Shown here: positions 35,613 to 43,355 of the stretch, in pieces
Position numbering within the stretch: position 1 is the first letter of the stretch
Layout of the letters: each line of letters starts with the position of its first letter
Virus record (IMG/VR): IMGVR_UViG_3300045999_009250
Span: 62,001-126,000 of that record
Origin: a virus
DNA: 64,000 nt
Reading direction: 5' to 3' (one strand)
Translations under genes and position numbers: made by a program
Notes under the pieces: generated by a model
The model's input: only the letters and a program-made list of their open reading frames with translations
What the model was told of the DNA's origin: nothing
Database searches by the model: none

Positions 35613-36004
35613 GTAGCTTCGGAAAAAATTTAATCATTAAAGATAAAAATAAAATAATTACTAGCGATAAACAAACGTTTATTGATTTAGTTGACACTTT
35701 TAGTATGGCCCACCAACGTTCTTTGTCAGTTGAAAAAGAACATGGTTTAAAATTAGAAAAATATGATGGATTATTTTTTGTAATAATTGAAAATTTATTT
35801 TTTACCCATTATGGTGAATGGCAGGGTGAATTAATTTTATGGTATGTGTATGATAGAACAGATGAAGATGGTAATTTATATCCTATGATGCTTTTTGATG
35901 AAGAAACAGGAGATGAAACTGAAGTAGTGATTGAAAATGCTAGTGAATTATATTCATTTATCCAAAAAATTGCTAAAAAAATAAAAAATAAAAAGAAAAA
36001 ATAA
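35600..36004 (+). CDS. Unknown protein
   Basis: 134 residues: strand-rich centre (YDGLFFVIIENLFF, GELILWYVYDRTDEDG) and a very basic end (KKIKNKKKK). Starts inside the previous gene. No known family recognised. Confidence 0.6.
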   Translation: MFNISSFGKNLIIKDKNKIITSDKQTFIDLVDTFSMAHQRSLSVEKEHGLKLEKYDGLFFVIIENLFFTHYGEWQGELILWYVYDRTDEDGNLYPMMLFDEETGDETEVVIENASELYSFIQKIAKKIKNKKKK

Positions 36005-36016
36005 ATATTTACGGTT

Positions 36017-36274
36017 ATGACAAAATGTATTCACTGTGGAGAAGAAATCCACCCAAAACGATTAGAAATCCTTCCTTCAGCTAAAACATGTGTATCATGT
36101 TCTACTACAGAAAAAAAAGGAGGATTAACAATAATGAAAGGTACTGGTGACCATACTTGGATTGAAACAATCCCTATGGAACAAGAAGACTATCAAAAAA
36201 TACTTAAAGCAGAAAATAAAACATTTAATACATCATTTGATAATCTAGAACCAGAATTTAGTTCTGAGGTTTAA
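36017..36274 (+). CDS. C4 zinc-finger protein (DksA/TraR-like finger)
   Basis: 85 residues. CIHCGEEIHPKRLEILPSAKTCVSC spans positions 4-28 in the C-x2-C-x17ff-x-C-x2-C layout of DksA/TraR fingers (RL..P...C..C). The rest is polar. TraR/DksA proteins bind RNA polymerase; a comparable host takeover role is possible but unproven, as the coiled coil is absent. Confidence 0.6.
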   Translation: MTKCIHCGEEIHPKRLEILPSAKTCVSCSTTEKKGGLTIMKGTGDHTWIETIPMEQEDYQKILKAENKTFNTSFDNLEPEFSSEV

Positions 36275-36277
36275 TTT

Positions 36278-36928
36278 ATGCCCAAAGCAAAACCATTAAA
36301 AAAAGAAGAAATCATAGCGGCAATGGCTAAAACCAAATCCGTTCGTTCTGCTTGCCGTTACTTAAATTGTTCATACCAACACTTAAAAAAATGGATGAAA
36401 TTTTATGAAGGTGAAGATGGTAAATCTTTGTTTGAACAACATAAAAATCCTGCAGGTAAAGGTATTCCTAAGTTTACTAATAATTCACCATGGAAACGAA
36501 AAGAACCTGCTATATTAGATATTGTTGAAGGTAGAGTAGATCCATCTCATTTAAACCCTCAAAAAGTTAAATATAAACTTATAGAAGCGGGTTATTTAAA
36601 AGAGGAATGTAGTACGTGTGGTTTTCATGAACGACGCGTTATAGACTATAAAATGCCGTTAATTATGCATTTTAAGAATGGTAACAAACAACATTACACT
36701 CTTAATAATCTTCAAATGCTTTGTTATAATTGTTATTTTCTTTATGTAAATAGTATTTTTACTGAAAAAGAAATCGAAAACATGGAAGATCATGTTCCGC
36801 GTAATGGAAGTAAAGATATCCCTGAAAAATTACAAATTGATGAATATACTCAGAAAAGATTAGATGAATTAGGAATATTTGGTAAAGACGATACAGAAGA
36901 TCCTTATAATTTAGTATCTTACAAATAA
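36278..36928 (+). CDS. HTH plus degenerate HNH/zinc-finger protein
   Basis: 216 residues. An N-terminal helix-turn-helix (SVRSACRYLNCSYQHLKKWM) and a C-terminal ECSTCGF..MHFKNGNK..NLQMLCYNCYF that follows the zinc-framed HNH layout, but the last HNH His is replaced (CYNCYF). Either a variant nuclease or a DNA-binding regulator derived from one. Confidence 0.6.
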   Translation: MPKAKPLKKEEIIAAMAKTKSVRSACRYLNCSYQHLKKWMKFYEGEDGKSLFEQHKNPAGKGIPKFTNNSPWKRKEPAILDIVEGRVDPSHLNPQKVKYKLIEAGYLKEECSTCGFHERRVIDYKMPLIMHFKNGNKQHYTLNNLQMLCYNCYFLYVNSIFTEKEIENMEDHVPRNGSKDIPEKLQIDEYTQKRLDELGIFGKDDTEDPYNLVSYK

Positions 36929-36938
36929 TATTTATAAG
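36926..36938 (+). promoter_or_regulatory. AT-box before a leader-tagged gene
   Basis: TAATATTTATAAG, 1 base before the ATG at 36940. Confidence 0.45.
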
Positions 36939-36939
36939 T

Positions 36940-37374
36940 ATGATTAAATTTTTAAATATATTAGAGGAATCAATTGATATTTACTCTTTAGATAAATTAA
37001 ATTCTTTTGCTAATATTACAATATATACTGAAAATGCTGATGAATTTAGGGTTAGTTTTTCTCCTAAAAATTCTCCTAATAAATATCAATTATCTATTTA
37101 TAAAATAGATGAATATTATGAAGTACAATTTGGAATAATAGAAAAAGGAATAATTAAAACTAGTGTTTTAGTAAATGATAATTTTACTTTATCTGTATTA
37201 TCTATAGTTTTTAGTTTATTAAGATATTATATTGATGAATATTCTGTTTTTGCTTTTGAGTTTGAGGCATATGATATACGACCTAAATTATATAATTTAT
37301 ATCTTGATAAAAATTTTACAGATTATGATAAATATAAAATGGGTCCTAATGAATTTAGATTTATTAAAAAATGA
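36940..37374 (+). CDS. Leader-tagged protein, candidate packaged protein
   Basis: 144 residues. MIKFLNILEES carries an (I/L)xE site at 7-10 and resembles the start of the gene at 47080 (MIKLTDILDE). The rest has alternating strands and aromatic residues (RPKLYNLYLDKNFTDYDKYK), a bit like an acetyltransferase end (RPKLYNLYL). Overlaps the next gene by 4 bases. Confidence 0.55.
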   Translation: MIKFLNILEESIDIYSLDKLNSFANITIYTENADEFRVSFSPKNSPNKYQLSIYKIDEYYEVQFGIIEKGIIKTSVLVNDNFTLSVLSIVFSLLRYYIDEYSVFAFEFEAYDIRPKLYNLYLDKNFTDYDKYKMGPNEFRFIKK

Positions 37375-37652
37375 AAATAGAAGAATATTTAAGTAAGTTT
37401 AATAATAAAAAATATGATTTATCTTTAAAAGAATTCTTTTTAACAGAAGAAGCTTTAAATAAAGGTATAACTGTTGAAGAAGAAATAAAATATCAAGAAT
37501 CAACATTTGATGGTTTTCTTCTTGATATAGATTTTACTATAATTATGTTTTTAATAGATATAGAAGATAAATTTAATGTAGTTATTAATGATTATGAGGT
37601 AGAAAATATTAAATCTATTAATGATCTAATTAAAAAATATTTATCAATATGA
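37371..37652 (+). CDS. Small protein, possible leader plus acyl-carrier-like helix bundle
   Basis: 93 residues. SLKEFFLTEEAL (LTE at 24-26) resembles the T4 internal-protein leader (YQEFIAEA). The C-terminal half (LIDIEDKFNVVINDYEVENI, then KSINDLIKKYL) has the helix pattern of acyl carrier proteins, but no DSL serine is present. Function unknown. Confidence 0.5.
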   Translation: MKIEEYLSKFNNKKYDLSLKEFFLTEEALNKGITVEEEIKYQESTFDGFLLDIDFTIIMFLIDIEDKFNVVINDYEVENIKSINDLIKKYLSI

Positions 37653-37804
37653 AAAACAAAAAACATGATAAAATAGTTAAAGATTATGATATACAAAAGT
37701 CTAAACATTTAGATAATTTAGCTACAAAAATGTTAAAAAACCAAGAAAAAGCAGATCAATTAAAATCCAAAACAATAAACACAAATTTTTTAAACTTATT
37801 TTAA
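37649..37804 (+). CDS. 51-residue basic protein
   Basis: Short frame in the gap between larger genes, overlapping the previous stop by 4 bases. Lys-rich, helical (MKNKKHDKIVKDYDIQKSKH), ending FLNLF. Coding supported by tight packing only. Confidence 0.5.
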   Translation: MKNKKHDKIVKDYDIQKSKHLDNLATKMLKNQEKADQLKSKTINTNFLNLF

Positions 37805-37805
37805 T

Positions 37806-38105
37806 ATGGCAGTACCCGAAATAAATGTAGATAGCACAGAAGAGTTCCAAGAACTTATTAATAACAAAGACTTTAGAATATCAAAACATATTGTTGAAGG
37901 AATTTTAGCAAATCTAAATACTAAGAAAAAACATGTTCATGTTTTATCTGTAATTTGTGAAGATGAAGATGAAATTTTTGATATAACAGTTGAACGTAAA
38001 CATTTTGCAGAAACATTAGATGAAAATCTAAAATATTATGTTGAAAATGAAGAATATGAAGGTTGTCAAAAAATAATTGAAGCGATTAAATTATTAAAAG
38101 ATTAG
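37806..38105 (+). CDS. Unknown acidic protein
   Basis: 99 residues. STEEFQELINNKDFRISKHI and a regular strand (KHVHVLSVICEDEDEIFDI) suggest a small alpha/beta fold. Begins 1 base after the previous stop. Confidence 0.6.
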   Translation: MAVPEINVDSTEEFQELINNKDFRISKHIVEGILANLNTKKKHVHVLSVICEDEDEIFDITVERKHFAETLDENLKYYVENEEYEGCQKIIEAIKLLKD

Positions 38106-38118
38106 TATATGTATAAAC

Positions 38119-38271
38119 ATGGCTGGAAAAATCAAAAAACAAACATCAACAACTTCATTACATAAAGTAAAACCTAAAAAAAGTAGAAAAGGTATTCATG
38201 CTAAAACAAAAACAAGTAAAAGCAAAAATGCTACAAATTATACTAAAAAGTATAGAGGACAAGGAAGATAA
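38119..38271 (+). CDS. 50-residue highly basic protein
   Basis: MAGKIKKQTSTTSLHKVKPK, then KTKTSKSKNATNYTKKYRGQ: about a third Lys/Arg, no acidic residues. Likely binds nucleic acid, perhaps packaged with the DNA. Supported by position and composition only. Confidence 0.55.
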   Translation: MAGKIKKQTSTTSLHKVKPKKSRKGIHAKTKTSKSKNATNYTKKYRGQGR

Positions 38272-38291
38272 ACAATAAATATATATAAGTT

Positions 38292-38420
38292 ATGAGTAAA
38301 ACAAGCTATCAACAAAGATTAGAAACATTAAAAATTTGGATTGAAGATAAAAAAATCAAATCCAAAGTAAAGAAAAAACAATCAAAATGGATTAAAGATT
38401 TATCTGAAGATAATGACTGA
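38292..38420 (+). CDS. 42-residue basic helical protein
   Basis: MSKTSYQQRLETLKIWIEDK, Lys-rich helix, ending LSEDND. Overlaps the next start by 8 bases. Confidence 0.45.
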   Translation: MSKTSYQQRLETLKIWIEDKKIKSKVKKKQSKWIKDLSEDND

Positions 38421-38583
38421 TCTTCCAAACATTACAGATGAATTTTTTTCAACAATCCCTGACGAGTTATTAATTAAAATGGCTCTTTATGATTGGGGAT
38501 CATTAAAAAAAGTTTGCATGGCTCTTACTTTAGATATTCATTTAATTGAAGAATACGAAAGAAAAAAGAGACTTAAAAATTAA
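38413..38583 (+). CDS. 56-residue protein of unknown function
   Basis: MTDLPNITDEFFSTIPDELL, then LYDWGSLKKVCMALTLDIHL; helical, moderately acidic. Its stop lies 4 bases before the next terminator stem. Confidence 0.5.
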   Translation: MTDLPNITDEFFSTIPDELLIKMALYDWGSLKKVCMALTLDIHLIEEYERKKRLKN

Positions 38584-38587
38584 AAGA

Positions 38588-38623
38588 AAGGCTTGGGAAA
38601 CCAGGCCTTCTTTTGTATGTTCA
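38588..38623 (+). terminator. Terminator fused to promoter
   Basis: Stem AAGGCTTGG / CCAGGCCTT, T-tract. TTG 38593-38595, 20 bases, TATGTTCA 38616-38623, ATG 4 bases later. Confidence 0.83.
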
Positions 38624-38627
38624 CATC

Positions 38628-38852
38628 ATGATTAGAGATAAAGAAGATAGAACATACCCTGAAGTAATAGAAATTGATCTTACAGGACCTGAAGGTAATG
38701 CTTTTTCATTATTAGCTGTAGCTAAAGATTTAGCTCATATTAATAAATTTGATTGGGATAATATTTTCACTGAAATGACTAAAAGCGATTATGAAAATTT
38801 AATTCAAGTAATGGATAATTATTTTGGGGATCAAATAATATTACAAAGATAA
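38628..38852 (+). CDS. Small protein of unknown function
   Basis: 74 residues from the ATG at 38628 (4 bases after the promoter). MIRDKEDRTYPEVIEIDLTG and FDWDNIFTEMTKSDYENLIQ; small alpha/beta. Shares 1 base with the next gene. Confidence 0.6.
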   Translation: MIRDKEDRTYPEVIEIDLTGPEGNAFSLLAVAKDLAHINKFDWDNIFTEMTKSDYENLIQVMDNYFGDQIILQR

Positions 38853-39136
38853 TGCAAAAAGGAAAAACAACAGAAGAAGTAAAAACAAAATTTACTCGTG
38901 AATTTATTGATGATGATGGTATTAAATCAATATGGAAATATGATTTGAATGTTACAACTAGTGGTCCTATTAGTACAGAACAAATATTTCCTAAAAATAT
39001 GGAAATAATTGTAGAAGAAGAAGTAATATTAAATGAATCTTTGCCTATGTCTAAAAGAAAATTTTGGAGTGAGGCAACTCAAAAATGGGTAGGATATACT
39101 AGAGGACTTGCACTAGGTTTAGTACCTGGTAAATAA
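38852..39136 (+). CDS. Unknown protein
   Basis: 94 residues. TREFIDDDGIKSIWKYDLN, later LPMSKRKFWSEATQKWVGY and GLALGLVPGK. No family recognised. Followed by 49 bases holding only an AT-rich stretch before an endonuclease gene. Confidence 0.6.
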   Translation: MQKGKTTEEVKTKFTREFIDDDGIKSIWKYDLNVTTSGPISTEQIFPKNMEIIVEEEVILNESLPMSKRKFWSEATQKWVGYTRGLALGLVPGK

Positions 39137-39185
39137 TCTACTTAAAAACAGGTGTATTACTTATTTTTTATAATATGTATTATTG

Positions 39186-39941
39186 ATGAAAACAAATATA
39201 TATTATCTATGTAGAGAAGATAAAGTTCCATTTTATGTAGGAAAAGCTAATAACTTAAAAATTAGAGAAAACCAACATAAATTAAAATTAGGGAAAAACA
39301 TTATTTTAGAAGCAATAGATGAAATACCAACAAATGAATGGAAATTTTGGGAAAAACATTATATTTCTTTATTTAAAAGTTGGGGTTTTATTTTAGTAAA
39401 TAAAAATGAAGGTGGTGGAGGAGAATTATATAGATCCGAAGAAACTAAACAAAAATTAAGAAAACCTAACCCAAAAGCAGGTAGAAGAGGTCCATTAAAT
39501 CAAGAAATAAAAAATAAAATAAGTAAATCAAAAACAGGAAAACATCATACTGAAGAAACAAAATTAAAAATATCAAACTCAAATAAAGGAAAATTGGTTT
39601 CACAGGAAACATTAGATAAAAAAAGAAAGGCAATGGTTGGTAAAAAATTTACTGAGGAAACTAAATTAAAGATGAGTATGTCTTCAAAAGGTAAAACTAA
39701 ATCTCTACTTCATAAAGAAAAAATAAAAATACATCTTGATAATATTAAAGATAAAATAAGAAAAGCAAAGAGTAAACCTGTTTTACAATATGATTTAGAA
39801 GATAATTTTATTAAAGAATGGAATAGTATGACTGAAGTAAGTAATACTCTAAAAGAAATAAAAACATCAGGGATAAGTCGTTGTATATGTGGTAATCAAA
39901 ATTATTATAAAGGATTTATATGGAAAATAAAAATAATTTAA
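39186..39941 (+). CDS. GIY-YIG homing endonuclease
   Basis: 251 residues from the ATG at 39186. NIYYLCREDKVPFYVGKANN is the GIY-YIG start; GGGGELYRSEETKQKLR begins a series of NUMOD3 repeats (five or so KISKSKTGK-like units) before the C-terminal NUMOD1 module (VLQYDLEDNFIKEWNSM..FIWKIK). The most repeat-rich of the set. Unlike three relatives its 3' end shows no TTG-N20 promoter. Confidence 0.88.
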   Translation: MKTNIYYLCREDKVPFYVGKANNLKIRENQHKLKLGKNIILEAIDEIPTNEWKFWEKHYISLFKSWGFILVNKNEGGGGELYRSEETKQKLRKPNPKAGRRGPLNQEIKNKISKSKTGKHHTEETKLKISNSNKGKLVSQETLDKKRKAMVGKKFTEETKLKMSMSSKGKTKSLLHKEKIKIHLDNIKDKIRKAKSKPVLQYDLEDNFIKEWNSMTEVSNTLKEIKTSGISRCICGNQNYYKGFIWKIKII

Positions 39942-40060
39942 ATGGGTTAAGTATAGGTCATGTAAAACAAATTATTAGACGTTCAATGATAACTAAAACT
40001 AAACCCAGCAAAAAAGAATATGATAGAAAAAGAGAGAAGAAAAAATTTTTGGAATCTTAA
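39920..40060 (+). CDS. 46-residue basic protein
   Basis: Starts inside the endonuclease end (22-base overlap): MENKNNLNGLSIGHVKQIIR, then KTKPSKKEYDRKREKKKFLE. Very basic C-terminus. TTG of the next promoter lies in its last codons. Confidence 0.45.
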   Translation: MENKNNLNGLSIGHVKQIIRRSMITKTKPSKKEYDRKREKKKFLES

Positions 40061-40079
40061 GATGTTTTTTGTATGTTTA
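40049..40079 (+). promoter_or_regulatory. Promoter TTG-N20-TATGTTTA
   Basis: TTG 40049-40051, TATGTTTA 40072-40079; ATG 16 bases later. Confidence 0.6.
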
Positions 40080-40095
40080 CAATATAATAAAGGTT

Positions 40096-40455
40096 ATGAT
40101 AAAATCAATAAATACAAAAGAAGAAAGATGTTTTATTAACATTGAATCTCAGTACAGAGGATCAACAACAGTATGGTTTGTTGATGATTTATTTGACGTT
40201 AGAAAACGATTAGCAACTTACAAAGATGGTAAATGGACTTATTCATCTCCTAACAGAATGAATGATCTAATCAGTTTAATGAAACACAATACCCAATTAA
40301 AAAGAGCATTACAAGAAAGTTTAAATCACATGGTTAATGAGGAAGAATTATCTGGGATAGTAGATTGGAGATGTTTTAAACGCAAAGTAAAACTAAAAGC
40401 AATTAGAATTACAAGAAAGTTAAAGAAATTTATTAAAAACAATATAGAATTTTAA
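40096..40455 (+). CDS. Unknown basic protein
   Basis: 119 residues from the ATG at 40096. STTVWFVDDLFDVRKRLATY and a helical, Lys/Arg-rich end (KRKVKLKAIRITRKLKKFIK) that could bind nucleic acid. First of a three-gene run. Confidence 0.6.
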   Translation: MIKSINTKEERCFINIESQYRGSTTVWFVDDLFDVRKRLATYKDGKWTYSSPNRMNDLISLMKHNTQLKRALQESLNHMVNEEELSGIVDWRCFKRKVKLKAIRITRKLKKFIKNNIEF

Positions 40456-40458
40456 GTT

Positions 40459-40692
40459 ATGAGAAAAAAAATTGACAAATCCATTACTCCTGTTTGGAAC
40501 AAAGCAAAACAATTAATTGCAGAAGGTAAATTAGAAGAAGCAGATGATGCTTTAATGACAATAATTTGGAGAGTAGCAGATTATACAATGAATGGACACA
40601 ACGATGATTATAAAATCGAAGGTGTTAAAAAAGGTGTTTGGTACGAACGTGCTTGGACTGCTATTGAAGTTAATGGTTTATTACCTGCATAA
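40459..40692 (+). CDS. Small helical protein
   Basis: 77 residues. VWNKAKQLIAEGKLEEADDAL looks like a TPR-style helix pair; Trp-rich end. Three bases after the previous gene, 1 base before the next. Confidence 0.6.
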   Translation: MRKKIDKSITPVWNKAKQLIAEGKLEEADDALMTIIWRVADYTMNGHNDDYKIEGVKKGVWYERAWTAIEVNGLLPA

Positions 40693-40693
40693 T

Positions 40694-40999
40694 ATGGGAG
40701 AAAAAAGAGGATCAACAGAAAAATTAGTATACGATTTTCCAACAGAAAAAAATTGTCAAGTTTTACTAAATGATAGATGGTGTAGAGTTACACCACGTGA
40801 ATTTAGAAGTTGGGGAAACAAACGTCGTATTATCTTTTATAAAGATGGTAAAGAAGATATTCAAGAGTATATTGGACCTGTGTATTATTGGAACACTAAT
40901 AAAAAATGTAAAGAACTTACATCAGATAAAGTTCAGTTTATTTCATCAATGCCTTTTGTGTCATTATTAAGACCTCATGAAAGACATTTAGCAGATTAG
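40694..40999 (+). CDS. Unknown basic protein
   Basis: 101 residues from the ATG at 40694. VYDFPTEKNCQVLLNDRWCR, TPREFRSWGNKRRIIFYKDG and YIGPVYYWNTNKK suggest a small beta-rich (SH3-like) fold. A frame opening further upstream at 40592 would overlap the previous gene by 100 bases, so I use 40694. Confidence 0.6.
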   Translation: MGEKRGSTEKLVYDFPTEKNCQVLLNDRWCRVTPREFRSWGNKRRIIFYKDGKEDIQEYIGPVYYWNTNKKCKELTSDKVQFISSMPFVSLLRPHERHLAD

Positions 41000-41009
41000 G
41001 AAAATAAGC

Positions 41010-41040
41010 TTGGAAATTAAAAAACAATTTTGTATGTTCA
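41010..41040 (+). promoter_or_regulatory. Promoter TTG-N20-TATGTTCA
   Basis: TTG 41010-41012, TATGTTCA 41033-41040; ATG 4 bases later. Confidence 0.65.
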
Positions 41041-41044
41041 CATT

Positions 41045-41203
41045 ATGAAAATAGCAATAATAAGTTTAGTTTGTATAATTTTACAAGAAATAAGTTTTAA
41101 TGGAAGTATTTATTCTTACAAAGCAGTAACAGAAAATGGCGATACAGGAACATTATTCTCAAACAAAAAATTAACACAAGGGGATACAATACATTTAAAA
41201 TGA
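41045..41203 (+). CDS. 52-residue protein with N-terminal hydrophobic segment
   Basis: MKIAIISLVCIILQEISFNG is a short signal-like or membrane segment, then a polar exterior (YKAVTENGDTGTLFSNKK). Overlaps the next gene by 4 bases, in the operon that ends with the SPFH protein. Confidence 0.55.
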   Translation: MKIAIISLVCIILQEISFNGSIYSYKAVTENGDTGTLFSNKKLTQGDTIHLK

Positions 41204-41400
41204 TAAAAATAGTTGTATTGTTAGTGGTTTGGTTTTTTATATTAACCGGAGCTATTATAGTATCTAAAATATGTTTATGGGCAATAAAACAACAAGACAT
41301 AACATATGTTTTAACAGGTGGATTTATAATAACTACAATATGGTTTTTTATAACAAGTGAAGTATTACAAATAATTAAAAAAATAAAAATAAAAAAATGA
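41200..41400 (+). CDS. Small two-TM membrane protein
   Basis: 66 residues with hydrophobic segments at 2-26 and 37-57 and a Lys-rich end (IIKKIKIKK). Overlaps both neighbours by 4 bases; second gene of the small-membrane-protein run ahead of the SPFH gene. Confidence 0.6.
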   Translation: MIKIVVLLVVWFFILTGAIIVSKICLWAIKQQDITYVLTGGFIITTIWFFITSEVLQIIKKIKIKK

Positions 41401-41576
41401 TAAAAATGTTAGTATTCATTGCCTTAGTAATCGCTATTGGAAGCGTATTATATTTAATAGGTAATAAAGTATCAAAAGTACTTAGTAAAGACGTTTCAGA
41501 AAACCTTGAAAACGATATCCAAAAAGGTAAACAAGCAAAAGAAAAAATCAAACAATTAAATAAAAAAATCAAATAA
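41397..41576 (+). CDS. 59-residue membrane-anchored coiled-coil protein
   Basis: MIKMLVFIALVIAIGSVLYL is one TM segment, then a charged helix (KDVSENLENDIQKGKQAKEK). Two bases before the SPFH gene, so the products may sit together in the membrane. Confidence 0.55.
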   Translation: MIKMLVFIALVIAIGSVLYLIGNKVSKVLSKDVSENLENDIQKGKQAKEKIKQLNKKIK

Positions 41577-41578
41577 AA

Positions 41579-42805
41579 ATGGAATCAAAACAATTAATCA
41601 AAGTATTAGCGTTAGTCCTCGCTATCACGGTGGCTGTAATTATCAATCCGTTCTCATGGAATGATGCTACTGAAAGAACAGTAATTACCCAAATGAGTGG
41701 TAAACAATTTGTAGAATTTAAACCGGGTGTGTTTTATGCAGGTTTCTTTTCTAAAGAAACAACTTACCCAAATCAAATTTCAGTATCACATATGGATACT
41801 GCATTTAATGGTGATTATAGTTTAACAGATAACACATGTGAAATAGGAGTAATCAAAGACGTTAGGTTTAATGATGCAACTACAGCAGTTATTTCAGGTA
41901 TTACTCAGTATATTTTACCTCCAGGTGAAAAAGAAATGATTGAAATACATAATGCTCATAGATCACCAGAATCATTTGTACAACGTAGATTAGCACCTTA
42001 CACAATTGAATGTTTAAAATCAAGCGCTCAGTTAATGAGTTCTGAAGCCCATTACAGTGGTGGTAGAGCCCAAATGACACAAGACTATATGGATCAACTT
42101 AGAAATGGTTCTTATTTATTAAATATTAGAGAATTAATTTTATATGATTCATTAGAAAAATCAAATAAAAGAACATATGCTGTACAAATTCAAGTAAGTA
42201 AAGGTGGTGATAAATTAAGAAAATTCAGTTCAATTAAAGAATACTCTGTAATTGTAGGTGATGCTCAAATAATTGATGTTGACTATGAGGTAAAAGTTGA
42301 TGAAATGTTATCTAAGAAAATTGATGCCGCTACTAAAGCAAGTATTTCAAAACAAGAATTAATGACTGCTCAACAAAAGCAATTAACAGCTGAAGCTCAA
42401 GGTAAACAAACATTGGTTGAGATTGAATATAAACAAAAACAAAATCAAACAATTGAGGTAGTAAAAGCACAAACGTTAGTTGAATTAGCTAAACAGGATT
42501 TAATCAAACAAGAGATTGCTAGACAAGCCGCTGAAAAAGAAGCTGCTAAAATTAAAATATTAGCAGATGCTCAAGCATATGAAAAACAAAGATTACTTCA
42601 AGCCGATGGTGCTTTGGAACAAAAGTTAAAAGCATATACAACAGTAATGGGATATTGGTCCACAGCGTTTTCAAATCACCAACATCCATTAACACCAACG
42701 TTTATGATGGGTAGCGGAAATGGAGGTAATGCAGGAACGAATTTCATGGAATTAATGAACATGAAAACAATGAAAGATTTAAATCTAGACTTCAAAACTA
42801 AATAA
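41579..42805 (+). CDS. SPFH/prohibitin-domain membrane protein
   Basis: 408 residues. N-terminal TM at about 8-24, SPFH (Band 7) domain about 30-250, then a Gln/Ala/Lys/Glu-rich coiled coil (about 250-340), as in prohibitins and HflK/C. Such proteins form membrane rings that organise lipids and proteases. Followed directly by a terminator-promoter. Confidence 0.85.
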   Translation: MESKQLIKVLALVLAITVAVIINPFSWNDATERTVITQMSGKQFVEFKPGVFYAGFFSKETTYPNQISVSHMDTAFNGDYSLTDNTCEIGVIKDVRFNDATTAVISGITQYILPPGEKEMIEIHNAHRSPESFVQRRLAPYTIECLKSSAQLMSSEAHYSGGRAQMTQDYMDQLRNGSYLLNIRELILYDSLEKSNKRTYAVQIQVSKGGDKLRKFSSIKEYSVIVGDAQIIDVDYEVKVDEMLSKKIDAATKASISKQELMTAQQKQLTAEAQGKQTLVEIEYKQKQNQTIEVVKAQTLVELAKQDLIKQEIARQAAEKEAAKIKILADAQAYEKQRLLQADGALEQKLKAYTTVMGYWSTAFSNHQHPLTPTFMMGSGNGGNAGTNFMELMNMKTMKDLNLDFKTK

Positions 42806-42830
42806 GAAACTTTAAAATATTTTCAAATTA

Positions 42831-42865
42831 AGGCTTGGTTATCCAGGCCTTTTTTTGTATATTTA
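42831..42865 (+). terminator. Terminator fused to promoter, before the cassette array
   Basis: Stem AGGCTTGG / CCAGGCCT, TTAT loop, T-tract. TTG 42835-42837, 20 bases, TATATTTA 42858-42865, ATG 6 bases later. Confidence 0.85.
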
Positions 42866-42871
42866 CGATAT

Positions 42872-43087
42872 ATGGATAAACAAAGATACACACAATCATT
42901 ATCTTCAGAAGAATTCGAAGCAGCTTATGTAAAATACGCTTGTAATGAAGTCACTCACAACACAATGACTCGAGGTGAATTTGCTAATTTGTTAGAAACA
43001 AATAAAGAATTTGCTAAAAGGTTTGTTCCTAATTATTTTGATAATACATTTGATTGGTCTTATAATAACGAAACTGAAATAAAATAA
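42872..43087 (+). CDS. First small gene of the cassette array
   Basis: 71 residues. SSEEFEAAYVKYACNEV and MTRGEFANLLETNKEFAKRF loosely resemble the QEEFINKCKTDxxF segment of the genes at 43356 and 43898. Its start lies 6 bases after the promoter. Confidence 0.55.
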   Translation: MDKQRYTQSLSSEEFEAAYVKYACNEVTHNTMTRGEFANLLETNKEFAKRFVPNYFDNTFDWSYNNETEIK

Positions 43088-43140
43088 TGTTCCAAACAAA
43101 TCACAATAACATACAACAATAAAACAATAGAAAGTTATGA
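43088..43140 (+). pseudogene. Remnant of a cassette gene 3' end
   Basis: The bases GTTCCAAACAAATCACAATA and onward align with the 3' end of the genes at 43356 and 43898 (VPTKLITITYNDK..IESYE), but an early stop breaks the frame and the rest of the gene is absent. It ends in the 15-base junction that starts the next gene. Confidence 0.6.
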
Positions 43141-43349
43141 AAATTAATAGACCAAAAGATGGTGACTATAGATATAAAACTAAGTTTTTATGGTTCCCTA
43201 AAAGATTTGATGGCGGGTGGTATTGGTTAGAAATTGTAACCATTAGACAAGTATATTTTTATTATGGACTAATCCCAGGATGGTATAATGTGTGTTTGTC
43301 AAACCCAGAATCAGGTCTCCCAATAAGTATTGACCCCATTAAAAAATAG
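43137..43349 (+). CDS. Small aromatic-rich cassette gene
   Basis: 70 residues: DYRYKTKFLWFPKRFDGGWY, VYFYYGLIPGWYNVCLS. No resemblance to its neighbours in the array, so it looks like an exchangeable cassette bounded by junction copies. Confidence 0.6.
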   Translation: MKINRPKDGDYRYKTKFLWFPKRFDGGWYWLEIVTIRQVYFYYGLIPGWYNVCLSNPESGLPISIDPIKK

Positions 43350-43355
43350 AAAGTT

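Noticed and set aside
39137-39185. Promoter of the TTG-N20 class before the 39186 endonuclease
   Set aside because: No TTG stands 20 bases before a TATRTT box; only a general AT-rich stretch is seen.
40770-40970. A 66-residue frame inside 40694-40999
   Set aside because: It lies wholly within a better supported gene in another frame and has no motif.
40592-40999. Longer starts for several genes (40592, 47258, 12649, 20222, 57976, 62319)
   Set aside because: They would overlap upstream genes or promoter elements; internal ATGs just after the promoters or after the upstream stops fit better.
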